Translations under genes and position numbers: made by a program
Part shown: piece by piece, positions 1 through 12,210 of the stretch
Layout: each line of letters begins with the position of its first letter
How positions within the stretch are numbered: position 1 is the stretch's first letter
Notes under the pieces: model-generated
What the model saw: the letters and a program-made list of their open reading frames with translations, nothing else
Databases searched by the model: none
Told to the model about the DNA's origin: nothing
Origin: Acidothermus sp.
Lineage (GTDB): Bacteria > Actinomycetota > Actinomycetes > Acidothermales > Acidothermaceae
Assembly (NCBI GenBank): GCA_023512015.1
Contig: JAIMAI010000001.1
Coordinates: forward strand, 1 to 64,000
Direction: 5' to 3'
DNA length: 64,000 nt

Positions 1-3793
<3,793 letters not shown>

Positions 3794-3914
3794 GCGCCCG
3801 CGAGCGCTCCGCCGCGGCGCAGAAGACCAACCGAACCATAGGGCCGAAATTCACGCCGCAAACGAAACACGAGCCACGAGCCGGGGAGCGAACTCCAAAG
3901 AGGCGCGCACGGCC

Positions 3915-4193
3915 TCAGTCGTGCAGGAAGTTGTCGTAGATCTCCTTGCACTCCGGGCAGACCGGAAACCGGCTCGGATCCCGCGTCGGCACCCACACCT
4001 TTCCGCAGAGTGCACGGATCGGTGTGCCGTTCACCGCGGCTTCGAGGATTTCGTCCTTCCGCGCGTAGTGCGCGAACCGCTCGTGGTCGCCGTCTTCGTT
4101 GGAAAGACGAGTTTCGGTCCGCGTGTCGGTGCGTTCGAGGGTCATGAGTCCGCTGTCGGAATCGAGCCCAGGAGTCGTGCTCACGCCGTCCAT
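3915..4193 (-). CDS. DUF3039 family small protein
   Basis: A 92-residue protein of the actinobacterial DUF3039 family; function unknown. It contains HERFAHYARKDEILEAAVNG followed by a Cys cluster (ALCGKVW ... FPVCPECKEIYD) that looks like a metal-binding knuckle. ATG at 4191-4193 is preceded by GAGGA at a good distance. It starts 11 bp after the stop of the YqgE gene on the same strand, so the two are probably cotranscribed. Confidence 0.82.
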   Translation of the reverse strand: MDGVSTTPGLDSDSGLMTLERTDTRTETRLSNEDGDHERFAHYARKDEILEAAVNGTPIRALCGKVWVPTRDPSRFPVCPECKEIYDNFLHD

Positions 4194-4204
4194 GCTAACC
4201 GTCC

Positions 4205-4756
4205 TCAATTGCACGTCGGATCCGTCGGCATCGTCGCCAGCAGCGCGATCTCCCCGCCTTGACGCCGCAGCACCCGCGCCCACAGCGACTCGGGTTGCGC
4301 GGTGAACGCGTCGTCCGGCTCGGCGGCACAGACCAACCAGCCGCCGAGACGCAATTCGGTTTCCAACTGCCCCGCGGCCCAACCGGCATATCCGGCGAAT
4401 ACCCGCAACCCATCGAGCACGTCGACCAACCCGTCCGGTTCGGATTCCAGATCGATCGCCCCGAGCGAGCCGGCCAACGGCGTCCACCCTTCCGCCGCGG
4501 CCTCCGCCCTGACCCGGGCCAGACACACCACGGCTTCGGGAGTCACCGGCCCTCCGACGTGAACCACCCCCGGCTCGCTCACCAGATCCGCCCAGCGGGG
4601 CAACGCTTCCCGGGCGGACAGTCCGCTCGGCCGGTTCAGCACCACGCCGAACGCACCGTCCTCGTCGTGATCGAGCAGAAGGACGACGGTGCGTGCGAAA
4701 TTCGGGTCCTGCAGGGTGGGTGCGGCGACAAGCAGTTTGCCCGCAAGCGACTCCAT
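4205..4756 (-). CDS. YqgE/AlgH family protein
   Basis: A 183-residue cytosolic protein of the YqgE/AlgH (DUF179) family, whose biochemical role is not settled. It starts with the family hallmark SLAGKLLVAAPTLQDPNFARTVVLLLDHDEDGAFGVVLNRP, then VHVGGPV and the conserved FAGYAGWAAGQLETELRLGGW block. The length is normal for the family. The ATG at 4754-4756 begins at the conserved N-terminus; no strong ribosome binding site is visible. The gap from the gatD stop (4852) to this start is about 95 bp, so it may or may not belong to the murT-gatD transcript. Confidence 0.9.
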   Translation of the reverse strand: MESLAGKLLVAAPTLQDPNFARTVVLLLDHDEDGAFGVVLNRPSGLSAREALPRWADLVSEPGVVHVGGPVTPEAVVCLARVRAEAAAEGWTPLAGSLGAIDLESEPDGLVDVLDGLRVFAGYAGWAAGQLETELRLGGWLVCAAEPDDAFTAQPESLWARVLRRQGGEIALLATMPTDPTCN

Positions 4757-4851
4757 GGCTTCATCATGCCGCGTCGGACGGGGCTCGAGACACCACCTCG
4801 GACGGCGTTCGACACGCCACCTCGGACGGCGTTCGACGTCCCGCCGTCCGC

Positions 4852-5628
4852 TCAGCGCCGCCAACCGGCTGCCGCCAGCCGCTCGGCACGCAAGGCCTCG
4901 ATCTCCGGCTGGGGCCACGGCGGAAGCGGTCGACCTACCACCAAACCGAGCAGGTGATCGGCGAGCTCGGGATTACGTGCGAGGGCAGGACCGTGCAGAT
5001 ACGTGCCGAGAATGCGACCTTGAACCGCGCCCTCGACGAGGTGCCCGGCCCGCTCTGTGCCGTTCCCGACTCCGGCCCGCACGAGACCCAGCGGCTGGAC
5101 GGCGGCCCCCAACGTCGTCGCCCCCGCGTGATTCTCGTAGCCGGTGAGCGGTTCGCGCAGTGGTGTCGCATCCGTGGGCTCCGCGAGCAGCTCACCGACC
5201 GCGCGACGGGAGAGCCGCGTGGTGGTCACATCGAGGAGCCCGAGTCCGGCCACCGGTCGGCCATCGGCACCCGGGAATTCGTGCCCGAGGAGCTGGAATC
5301 CGGCGCATACGGCGAAGATGACCGCGTCCCGCTCGACCGCCTGCGGCAAGGCACTGGGGCGCAGCAATTCGACCGCCGCCACCTGGGCGTCGTCCTCACC
5401 GCCTCCGAGCAGATAGAGATCGGCCTCCACCGGGACGGCGTCCCCCGGGTCGACCCGGATGACGCTCGCGGGAATGCCTCGCGCTTGAGCGCGGACGGCG
5501 AGGATGTGCGCGTTGCCCCCGTCGCCGTAAGTGCCCAGCAAGGTCGGGAAGACGGTGACGATCCTGACCTCCGACGTCGGGTGGCCCCGACCGGGCGCGC
5601 CTCGGGACAGGTTCGGGTCAACGGACAT
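4852..5628 (-). CDS. gatD: Lipid II isoglutaminyl synthase, glutaminase subunit GatD
   Basis: Glutamine amidotransferase subunit that, together with MurT, amidates the D-Glu of lipid II to D-isoglutamine at the cytoplasmic membrane. It is 258 residues long, class I (cobB/cobQ-like): opening RIVTVFPTLLGTYGDGGNA, YLLGGGEDD, nucleophile Cys in VCAGFQLLGHEF, and a catalytic His in GTYLHGPALARNPELAD. ATG at 5626-5628 overlaps the last 11 bases of murT, so the pair is translationally coupled, the usual arrangement in Actinobacteria and Firmicutes. Confidence 0.95.
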   Translation of the reverse strand: MSVDPNLSRGAPGRGHPTSEVRIVTVFPTLLGTYGDGGNAHILAVRAQARGIPASVIRVDPGDAVPVEADLYLLGGGEDDAQVAAVELLRPSALPQAVERDAVIFAVCAGFQLLGHEFPGADGRPVAGLGLLDVTTTRLSRRAVGELLAEPTDATPLREPLTGYENHAGATTLGAAVQPLGLVRAGVGNGTERAGHLVEGAVQGRILGTYLHGPALARNPELADHLLGLVVGRPLPPWPQPEIEALRAERLAAAGWRR

Positions 5629-6895
5629 CGGTGTCGCCTCCGGTCCGCCGCAGCCAGTCGCGAAACGCGGTGTACGTGGCGACGAGGTCCAGCGGGGGGC
5701 CGCCGGGCGACCCCGCATCGCCGAGCTCCTGCGGCCACGGAGCCGCAAGGTCGGCCGCGACAACGTGTCGCACCCCCGCATAGAGCAGCCGCACCGCGAG
5801 GTCGTGACACCGCTCTCCGGTCGCGACCACCAGCCGTCCGGCGAGCCGTTCGAACGGCACATCCCACAGCCATGACGGGTCCCGGCCGTCGGCCGCTCGT
5901 GCGTTGATCGCAATGATGACAGGAGCGGGGGCGGGAGCAAGAACGTCGAACATCTCCACCCAGCCCGCCGGATTCTTGCCGAGCAGCAGCCGAAGTCGGC
6001 GTCCCGCATACTCCCGCACCTGGTAGCGGCCGCCCACCGATGCCACCTCACGGAACGCCGCAAGCGCCCGCTCTGGGGTGACCCCCCGCCGCGCGGCAGC
6101 AGCGAGCGCGAGGACGGCGTTGGCGCGGTTGGCCCGGCCCGGCAGCGCCAGATCGAGCCGGTAGCGGCCCGACGGGCCGGCGACGTGGTCGCCGTCCAAC
6201 CACCACGTCGGCTCGGGACGCCGCAACCCGCACCCACAGCTCCAATCGGTGTCGTCGAAGCGCAGCACCGCGCCGCATTCCGGGCAGCACGCGGCGTCGG
6301 CGCGCCACGGCTGGCCCGCTCCGACCCACACGACGTCGGGCAGCACCGACGCTGCCCACACGACGTGCGGATCGTCCGCGTTGGCGACCGCAGCGAGCGC
6401 GGGGTGGTCGGCGAACGCCGTCCGCCAGCGGCGGGCGACCATCGCCACCTCCCCCACGCGGTCGAGTTGGTCGCGGGTCAGGTTTCCGAGAACGACGGTC
6501 GCGGACGGCGTCTGTGCAAGCAGGCCGGGGAGGTAGGTCTCGTCGGCCTCGAAGACGGCGGGTGTCTGCGAATCCGGCGTGCGGGCGAGGACACTCACCA
6601 TCCCGGCCGGCATGTTCGCGCCGGAGAGGTTCGTGACGATCGGTCCCGCCGTCCGCAGCGCCGCGGCCAGCAGTCGGGTCGTCGTGGTCTTCCCGTTGGT
6701 GGCGGAGACGAACGTCACGTGCCGCCGCGCGGTGAGCCGCCCGAAAGCATCCGGGCAGGCGCTCAACACCACCCGTCCGCCGATCACTTGGCCGTCGCCG
6801 CGGCGCAGGGCTCGGGACAAGCTGCTCGCGACCGCACCCAGCCCGATCGCCGTCCGAAGACGCAGACCGGACGCGACCCGCGAGTGGGGGGACAT
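5618..6895 (-). CDS. murT: Lipid II isoglutaminyl synthase, Mur-ligase subunit MurT
   Basis: ATP-dependent Mur-ligase-like subunit of the MurT/GatD complex. It has the P-loop TFVSATNGKTTTTRLL, a middle ligase domain with VFEADETYLP and NLTRDQLDRVGE, and the MurT-specific zinc ribbon (CCPECGAVLRF ... WSCGCGLR). The C-terminal DUF1727 domain (KNPAGWVEMFD ... INARAADGRDPSWLWDV) contacts GatD. The start is placed at ATG 6893-6895 (MSPHSRVASG) because the open frame further upstream is Arg-rich and overlaps the neighbouring gene. It is 425 residues long and its 3' end overlaps gatD by 11 bp. Confidence 0.95.
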   Translation of the reverse strand: MSPHSRVASGLRLRTAIGLGAVASSLSRALRRGDGQVIGGRVVLSACPDAFGRLTARRHVTFVSATNGKTTTTRLLAAALRTAGPIVTNLSGANMPAGMVSVLARTPDSQTPAVFEADETYLPGLLAQTPSATVVLGNLTRDQLDRVGEVAMVARRWRTAFADHPALAAVANADDPHVVWAASVLPDVVWVGAGQPWRADAACCPECGAVLRFDDTDWSCGCGLRRPEPTWWLDGDHVAGPSGRYRLDLALPGRANRANAVLALAAAARRGVTPERALAAFREVASVGGRYQVREYAGRRLRLLLGKNPAGWVEMFDVLAPAPAPVIIAINARAADGRDPSWLWDVPFERLAGRLVVATGERCHDLAVRLLYAGVRHVVAADLAAPWPQELGDAGSPGGPPLDLVATYTAFRDWLRRTGGDTDVR

Positions 6896-6900
6896 GGCTG

Positions 6901-7254
6901 CTACGGCCAGACGTGCTCTGCGGGGCCTGCCTCGGGCGAGGGGAGGTCTGTCGTCGTCCGCGCGGCAAGCTCGCTCACCGGCGGCCCCGAGATTCGCCCA
7001 GCGCGCTTCTCGGCCAGCCGACGGGGATCGGCCATTGCGTGGGTGGCCCATCCGACCAGAGTGAAGAGGACGACGATCCCCACCCCGAGGAAGAAGACCC
7101 ACGGGGTCGCGGCCACGATTCCAGCGCCTGCCACGGCGAAACCGACGGTGACCGCCGTGATGACGATCCAGGAGACGGGGCGGGAGCGGATGTGACCGTC
7201 GAACTCGGGGTCTTCGGGCGTGGCGGGGTGTCCCGCCGTCGTGTCGTGCGTCAC
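6901..7254 (-). CDS. Small two-helix membrane protein (HGxxPAAW-like)
   Basis: A 117-residue protein with a short polar N-terminus (THDTTAGHPATPEDPEFDGH), two adjacent hydrophobic segments (about residues 27-48 and 50-72) and a charged C-terminus. It resembles the actinobacterial HGxxPAAW family, function unknown. GTG at 7252-7254 is chosen because GGAGG lies about 10 nt upstream; the longer frame upstream is Arg/Pro-rich and unlikely. The stop is 5 bp before the murT start, so it may be the first gene of the murT-gatD operon. Confidence 0.65.
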   Translation of the reverse strand: MTHDTTAGHPATPEDPEFDGHIRSRPVSWIVITAVTVGFAVAGAGIVAATPWVFFLGVGIVVLFTLVGWATHAMADPRRLAEKRAGRISGPPVSELAARTTTDLPSPEAGPAEHVWP

Positions 7255-7303
7255 TAGCGTCGGCCCTCCGAGGCGTCGCTTCCTTTTCCGTGGTGGACGG
7301 CGG

Positions 7304-7606
7304 TCATCGCCGGGTGTCGACCTCCCCCTCCGGCTTACCCGGCGCGGCATTGGCCGGCCACCCGAAGGTATCGGTCGGTCGGCGGGGACGCTGGCCGAGT
7401 TGGACACCGGGGAGGCTCGCGGTGGGACGATCTCCGGGAGCGGGGACCGGTGTCGTCACGGGCGGAGCTCCCGGAAAGCGCGGCAACATCCCGGACGCCG
7501 GCACGGCCGGCGGAGCGGAGACTCCACCGGGTGGGGGAGCAGCGGAGGGTTGCTTCCGCCGCTCGACGGCCTCCGAAGAGGGAACAGAGATCTGGTCGTC
7601 GCCCAC
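7304..7606 (-). CDS. Hypothetical proline-rich protein
   Basis: A 100-codon frame with strongly G/C-ending codons and no recognisable domain. It is dominated by Pro, Ala and Gly, so probably disordered. GTG at 7604-7606 is preceded by AGAGGAC with very short spacing. It lies between the ROK regulator and the HGxxPAAW-like gene on the same strand. The rest of the 7255-7636 gap holds nothing else I can support. It may be a real short protein or a chance frame. Confidence 0.35.
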   Translation of the reverse strand: MGDDQISVPSSEAVERRKQPSAAPPPGGVSAPPAVPASGMLPRFPGAPPVTTPVPAPGDRPTASLPGVQLGQRPRRPTDTFGWPANAAPGKPEGEVDTRR

Positions 7607-7636
7607 GTCCTCTTACATATCAGACGAGCTTGCATA

Positions 7637-8839
7637 TCACACGAGGAGGATTCCCTTCTGGACCACCCTCAGCGGCAGGGCAGCATCCGAGGAGCGCTCG
7701 TCCACCAGCAAGGCTCTCGCACGGAGGATGGACCCCGTAATCTCGGCCCGGCGCCCGAGGACTCCGTGGACCACTCGAAGGTACGACGACGTAGCCGGTT
7801 GAGTGAATCGCGCCACTGCTTCTCGAACACCCTCGACCAGGACCTTCAAACTGTCCTCAAAATCTCCCCCAATGATAACGAGTTCTGGATTGAGCATATT
7901 GACCATATCTGCCAGCACTCTCCCGATCATCCTGCCGGCTTCAATGACAGCCCGGCACGACGCCGCGTCTCCCTCGCGGACCAATGCGTCGACGTCGGCG
8001 GCACTGCGAACTTGCGGTCGAGCCGCTCGGAGCATCGCAAGGATGTGAGGTACCGCGACCACCGTCTCCAGGCAACCGCGCGCACCGCACCGGCAAATGT
8101 TTCCGTGAGGGTCGGCTTGGATGTGGCCGATTTCTCCGGCCAAGCCATTGCTCCCTCGAATAACGGAGCCATCGAGAACGACAGCGGCTCCAATACCCGT
8201 CGATACCTTTACATACAAGAGATTCCTGATCCCCCTGCCCGCTCCCACGACCAGCTCTCCGACCGCCGCAAGATTGGCGTCGTTCTCGACGACGAAGCGG
8301 ACTCCGGTACGCGCCTCGAGTTCGGCACCGGCCCGCAGGCCTGCCCAACCGGGCAAAATATTCCCCAACCATACGCGGCCGGTCTGCACGTCGACCGGTG
8401 CGGGAACCGTCGCGACTCCGCATCCGATATCGCGAAGAGAGATGCCAAGTCTGGCCGTCAATTTCAGAAGACATGCCGCCGCTACGTCGAGCGCAGCTTT
8501 CGCGTCACCGTCAATCTCGCGTTGTACGTAGACTTCAGCCGCCTGGGCGGTGTTCGGATTCTCCACTCGGCATAGCAGAGATCGGTGCTCGAAATCTATT
8601 CCCGCTACCCATCTGGGCGGCGGGACGACAGTGAGGACCGACGGTGGGCGACCGCGGGCTCGCCGTCCGTGACGCCGAAAACCGATCTCAATCACTCGAC
8701 CTTCTTGAATGAGCTCCGCGACGACACTGGACACGGTGGTGCGCGAGAGCCCGCTCAAGCGCTGCAGTTCGGCCCGGCTCCGAGGCGAGTCTGCCAACAG
8801 GCGTAAGACGGCTATCTTACTCATGTGCCGGATGTTCAT
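7637..8839 (-). CDS. ROK family transcriptional regulator
   Basis: A 400-residue sugar-responsive repressor. It has an N-terminal winged helix (SKIAVLRLLADSPRSRAELQRLSGLSRTTVSSVVAELIQEGRV) and then a ROK domain with VENDANLAAVGE and VSTGIGAAVVLDGSVIRGSNGLAGEIGH. The ROK zinc site is visible as GNICRCGARGCLE. ATG at 8837-8839 is preceded by GGAGG 5 nt away. It is divergent from the secreted GH3 gene with about 280 bp between starts, so it most likely controls that gene and itself in response to a sugar released by it. Base composition is lower in GC than the flanking core genes. Confidence 0.9.
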   Translation of the reverse strand: MNIRHMSKIAVLRLLADSPRSRAELQRLSGLSRTTVSSVVAELIQEGRVIEIGFRRHGRRARGRPPSVLTVVPPPRWVAGIDFEHRSLLCRVENPNTAQAAEVYVQREIDGDAKAALDVAAACLLKLTARLGISLRDIGCGVATVPAPVDVQTGRVWLGNILPGWAGLRAGAELEARTGVRFVVENDANLAAVGELVVGAGRGIRNLLYVKVSTGIGAAVVLDGSVIRGSNGLAGEIGHIQADPHGNICRCGARGCLETVVAVPHILAMLRAARPQVRSAADVDALVREGDAASCRAVIEAGRMIGRVLADMVNMLNPELVIIGGDFEDSLKVLVEGVREAVARFTQPATSSYLRVVHGVLGRRAEITGSILRARALLVDERSSDAALPLRVVQKGILLV

Positions 8840-9116
8840 CACGCCCTCCGCGCCCGATCGGAGTGGCGATAATATAGCACAACGGCTGACAGAATAGTCT
8901 CGACCTTGTCGCGGTACGATCACTCCGTGTGCCACGATGTAGTCATACCACGGACGACTGAAAGATTAATACCGCTCGTTTAACATAATTTGACGAAAAC
9001 GCAACTGCATTACGTCTTGACGACGACAGAAGTCCGCGACTACCGTCGGGCGCTATTGGTAGGCCACCAGGCTGTCGACGCGATTCGCTCAGCCTGGGTT
9101 GATGAAAGGGGTTCCG

Positions 9117-12074
9117 ATGAGACGACGCTTGCCATCGGTTGCCCGCCCCCGTTTCAGGCTCGCAATGGCAGGGGTGTCGGCAGTCCTCCTCACTGCAAGT
9201 AGCCTTGCCGCTCCGACCGCTCTCGCAGGAGATCGGCAATCAAGCGACAAAAATGTCTGGGGCAGTGGAACACTGACCGATGCAGAGTTGCTGAAGTTGA
9301 TTTCGCAAATGACACTTCAAGAAGAGATCGGCATGGTTCATGGTACAACCGACACGACCTGTGCGGAGCTTCCGCTTGGTTGCGTCGGTCAAGCTGGAAT
9401 TGTCGCAGGGGTACCGAGACTTGGCATCCCACCCCTACGAATGACTGACGGTCCAGCCGGTATTCGTCTCTCTCATGTCGAGACTGCGATGCCGGCACCA
9501 GTTGGTCTTGCCGCAACGTTCGATCGAGCGGCCGCACGAAGCTATGGTGAAACGATCGGCAAGGCGGGCCGCGCCACAGGGCAAGACGTCTGGCTCGGAC
9601 CGATGATTAACGAGGTGAACTACCCTACAGGTGGCCGGAACTTCGAAACGCTAGGAGAAGATCCCTACCTTCTCGGCCAGATGGCGGCGCAAGAGGTGAT
9701 CGGGGCGCAAAGCCAAGGCTTGATCGCGGAGCTGAAGCACTACATCGAGAACGACTTCGAGAACGGCCGGGGATCGACGAGCGTCGCGATCGATGACCAG
9801 ACTCTGCACGAGACCGAGCTGCTTGCCTTCGAAGCCGGGATACAAGCCGGTGCGGGCTCGATCATGTGCTCTTACAACAGAATCAACGATCTCTACGGGT
9901 GCGACAACTCGGACACTCTGATCAAGATTTTGCGTCAGCAACTCGCATTCGAAGGCTTCGTCCAGTCAGACTGGGGCGCCATTCACCAGACGGTGAATCT
10001 CGTGCACGGCGCTGACATCGAAGAGCCGCGTCCGAACTTTTTCAGTGAATCCGCACTGATGAATGCCCTCACGAACGGGACGCCGGCAACTCCAGCAACC
10101 GCAGATTACCCAGCGGAGCCAGCCATCAGTGCGCAGGAATGGAAGCAAGCCCTGGATACAGCGGTATTTCACATCCTGAAGACTATGAACGAGGCCGGCT
10201 TGCTCGAGGGCACCGAGTACGGATCGCACTTCAACGGAGTGCCTAGCCCTTACGTGCCTCCACGTCCCGATCTTTCCAGCCTTCAGGAGTCGGCCTTCCA
10301 CGTAGCGCAGAACGTCGCAGAAGAGAGCGCAACTCTTTTGAAGAACAGCGGAAGCGTGCTTCCACTCAGCAACTATGACCTCTCGGGGCGGGGAGTCGTC
10401 GTCATGGGTCCGACGGCGGTTGCCCCGTACACCGGCGTGGGAGGCAGTGCACATGTCACGCCGTACGACCCCGTCGAGAGCCCGTACGCCGCTCTCATCC
10501 GAGAGGCGGGGAACAAGGCAAGGATTTCGTACGTGCCCGGGTACGACCTCGACGGAGTCGTGATCCCGTCCTCGGTGCTCACCGCGCCGGATCCGAGCGA
10601 GAACTACCCGAACTGGACTCTCAGACCTGAGGACGCGGCCTTCGCCGGTCAGCCTGGTCTGCTGCGACAGCAAACAACCACCGATCCCGTGCCCAGTGGC
10701 GCCCAACCCGTTCTCGCAAGCGGCCCCGGAGTCGCGCCTGACCAGCTGGATTCGGTAGTTGACTACACCGGTAACCACACACTGCCACCGAACACCGGAT
10801 GGCGCTGGTCCGGAATACTCACCGCACCGAGCAATCCAGGCGGCACTGCATGGCAGCTCAAAGTGTTCGTATCTGGTCAGCAAAGTGCCCAATTGTTCAC
10901 AGATGGGCTGACGACGAATATGCGCCGCATCAATATCGGAACCTACCCGACGGCGCCGTCGTCATCGTTCGCAGCGCTGAGCGAGACTGCTCGGTCGCAT
11001 GACCCAGCTAATCCCGCTCTTCAGCAAGCCACCTGGTCCGTCACGCTCGCTCCGGGGCAGCAGGTTCATCTCGATCTGCGCGTCATCGTGGGTTCCAGCG
11101 CGGGCCAACTGCAGCTTCGCTGGGTACCTCCCGACTCGGAGCAAACTTCGATAGCACAAGCCGTCGCTGCCGCAACTAACGCCAACAAGGTGGTCATATT
11201 TGCGTACGATGACGGGACGGAAGGGCGCGACCGTGGAGGTTCCGACCAGGTGGCGGGCCTTGAATTGCCGGGTTACCAGGACGACCTCATCAGCGCTGTC
11301 GCGGCTGCGAACCCGAACACGATAGTGGTACTGAACACGGGTGATCCTCTCGTGATGCCGTGGGCAAATGCAGTGCGAGGCATCCTCGAGATGTGGTATC
11401 CCGGCCAGAAAGGCGGCCCGGCAACGGCGAATATTCTGCTCGGCAAGGCCAACCCTGGAGGACATCTGCCCGTAACCTTCCCAGCCTCGGCTACGGAAAC
11501 ACCGATGTACGATCCGAACTGCACGGACACGTCGGCCACTGGCAACTGTCCGATGTACCCGGGAGTCGTGCAGCCGAGTAAGTTCCTCCCGAATACCACG
11601 GCCAGCTACCGGACCATCACCGGCATGCAGGTCAACGGAATCTACGAGGGATACAGATGGTACGACAAACATGGCGTCACGCCGCTGTTTCCCTTTGGGT
11701 ACGGCTTGTCGTACACGACGTTCCAATACTCCTCCCTGCGCGCGAAGTCGACGGCTGACGGAGGTCTCGAGGTGAGTTTCCGCGTTCGGAATGTGGGCCG
11801 AATGGCCGGGGACGCCGTTCCTCAGGTATATATCGGCCCGTCACCCGACCTACCAGCGAGCATTCAACAAGCGGTCAACAAGCTCATCCAGTTCGACCGG
11901 GTCTCTCTACGACCAGGAGAGCAGAAGACGGTAACTGTCCACGTCGACCGCCAGCAATTGTCCTCATGGTCGAGCACCAGCCAGAGCTGGATGATCGGCA
12001 CGGGAGCACGGACACTGTGGGTGGGTTCGTCGTCGAGAGACGCTGTTCTCCAAACGACGGTCATCATCCGGTGA
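9117..12074 (+). CDS. Secreted glycoside hydrolase family 3 (beta-glucosidase-like)
   Basis: A 985-residue exoenzyme with a signal peptide (RRRLPS..., hydrophobic core about residues 16-35, cleavage near PTALAG). The GH3 N-terminal barrel carries VPRLGIPPLRMTDGPAGIR, GRNFETLGEDPYLLG and the nucleophile motif FVQSDWGAIH (Asp near residue 285). The C-terminal GH3 domain (VLPLS ... VVVMGPTA ... DGTEGRDRGGSD) is split by a PA14-like insert (about residues 540-690). A fibronectin-III-like domain closes the protein. Probable beta-glucosidase or xylosidase; substrate not deducible. ATG 9117 follows AAAGGGG at 9105-9111, better than the TTG/ATG at 9099-9102. TTGACG at 8990 is a possible -35 element. 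A strong hairpin follows the stop. Confidence 0.92.
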   Translation: MRRRLPSVARPRFRLAMAGVSAVLLTASSLAAPTALAGDRQSSDKNVWGSGTLTDAELLKLISQMTLQEEIGMVHGTTDTTCAELPLGCVGQAGIVAGVPRLGIPPLRMTDGPAGIRLSHVETAMPAPVGLAATFDRAAARSYGETIGKAGRATGQDVWLGPMINEVNYPTGGRNFETLGEDPYLLGQMAAQEVIGAQSQGLIAELKHYIENDFENGRGSTSVAIDDQTLHETELLAFEAGIQAGAGSIMCSYNRINDLYGCDNSDTLIKILRQQLAFEGFVQSDWGAIHQTVNLVHGADIEEPRPNFFSESALMNALTNGTPATPATADYPAEPAISAQEWKQALDTAVFHILKTMNEAGLLEGTEYGSHFNGVPSPYVPPRPDLSSLQESAFHVAQNVAEESATLLKNSGSVLPLSNYDLSGRGVVVMGPTAVAPYTGVGGSAHVTPYDPVESPYAALIREAGNKARISYVPGYDLDGVVIPSSVLTAPDPSENYPNWTLRPEDAAFAGQPGLLRQQTTTDPVPSGAQPVLASGPGVAPDQLDSVVDYTGNHTLPPNTGWRWSGILTAPSNPGGTAWQLKVFVSGQQSAQLFTDGLTTNMRRINIGTYPTAPSSSFAALSETARSHDPANPALQQATWSVTLAPGQQVHLDLRVIVGSSAGQLQLRWVPPDSEQTSIAQAVAAATNANKVVIFAYDDGTEGRDRGGSDQVAGLELPGYQDDLISAVAAANPNTIVVLNTGDPLVMPWANAVRGILEMWYPGQKGGPATANILLGKANPGGHLPVTFPASATETPMYDPNCTDTSATGNCPMYPGVVQPSKFLPNTTASYRTITGMQVNGIYEGYRWYDKHGVTPLFPFGYGLSYTTFQYSSLRAKSTADGGLEVSFRVRNVGRMAGDAVPQVYIGPSPDLPASIQQAVNKLIQFDRVSLRPGEQKTVTVHVDRQQLSSWSSTSQSWMIGTGARTLWVGSSSRDAVLQTTVIIR

Positions 12075-12105
12075 CAAGTCCAAGGCGAGAAGAAGACGAC
12101 AGACG

Positions 12106-12144
12106 CGTCGGGCTAGGGCGAGATGTTCTCGTCCTAGCCCGACG
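12106..12144. terminator. Bidirectional hairpin terminator between GH3 and sigma-factor genes
   Basis: Near-perfect inverted repeat: arms 12106-12123 and 12127-12144 (18 bp with one G/A position that still allows a G-U pair), loop TGT. It lies between convergent genes (GH3 stop 12074, sigma-factor stop 12211). No T-tract follows, which is common in high-GC actinobacteria. Confidence 0.8.
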
Positions 12145-12210
12145 TCGCACGGGGCTCGACGAGCCATGGTGAGAGCCGATCCCGAGCCGGCAAGCCACGG
12201 GAAACCGAAC

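Noticed and set aside
3794-3811. Short GAGCGC/GCGCTC hairpin after the DUF3048 gene as terminator
   Set aside because: Only a 6-bp stem with no T-tract; too weak to call in GC-rich DNA.
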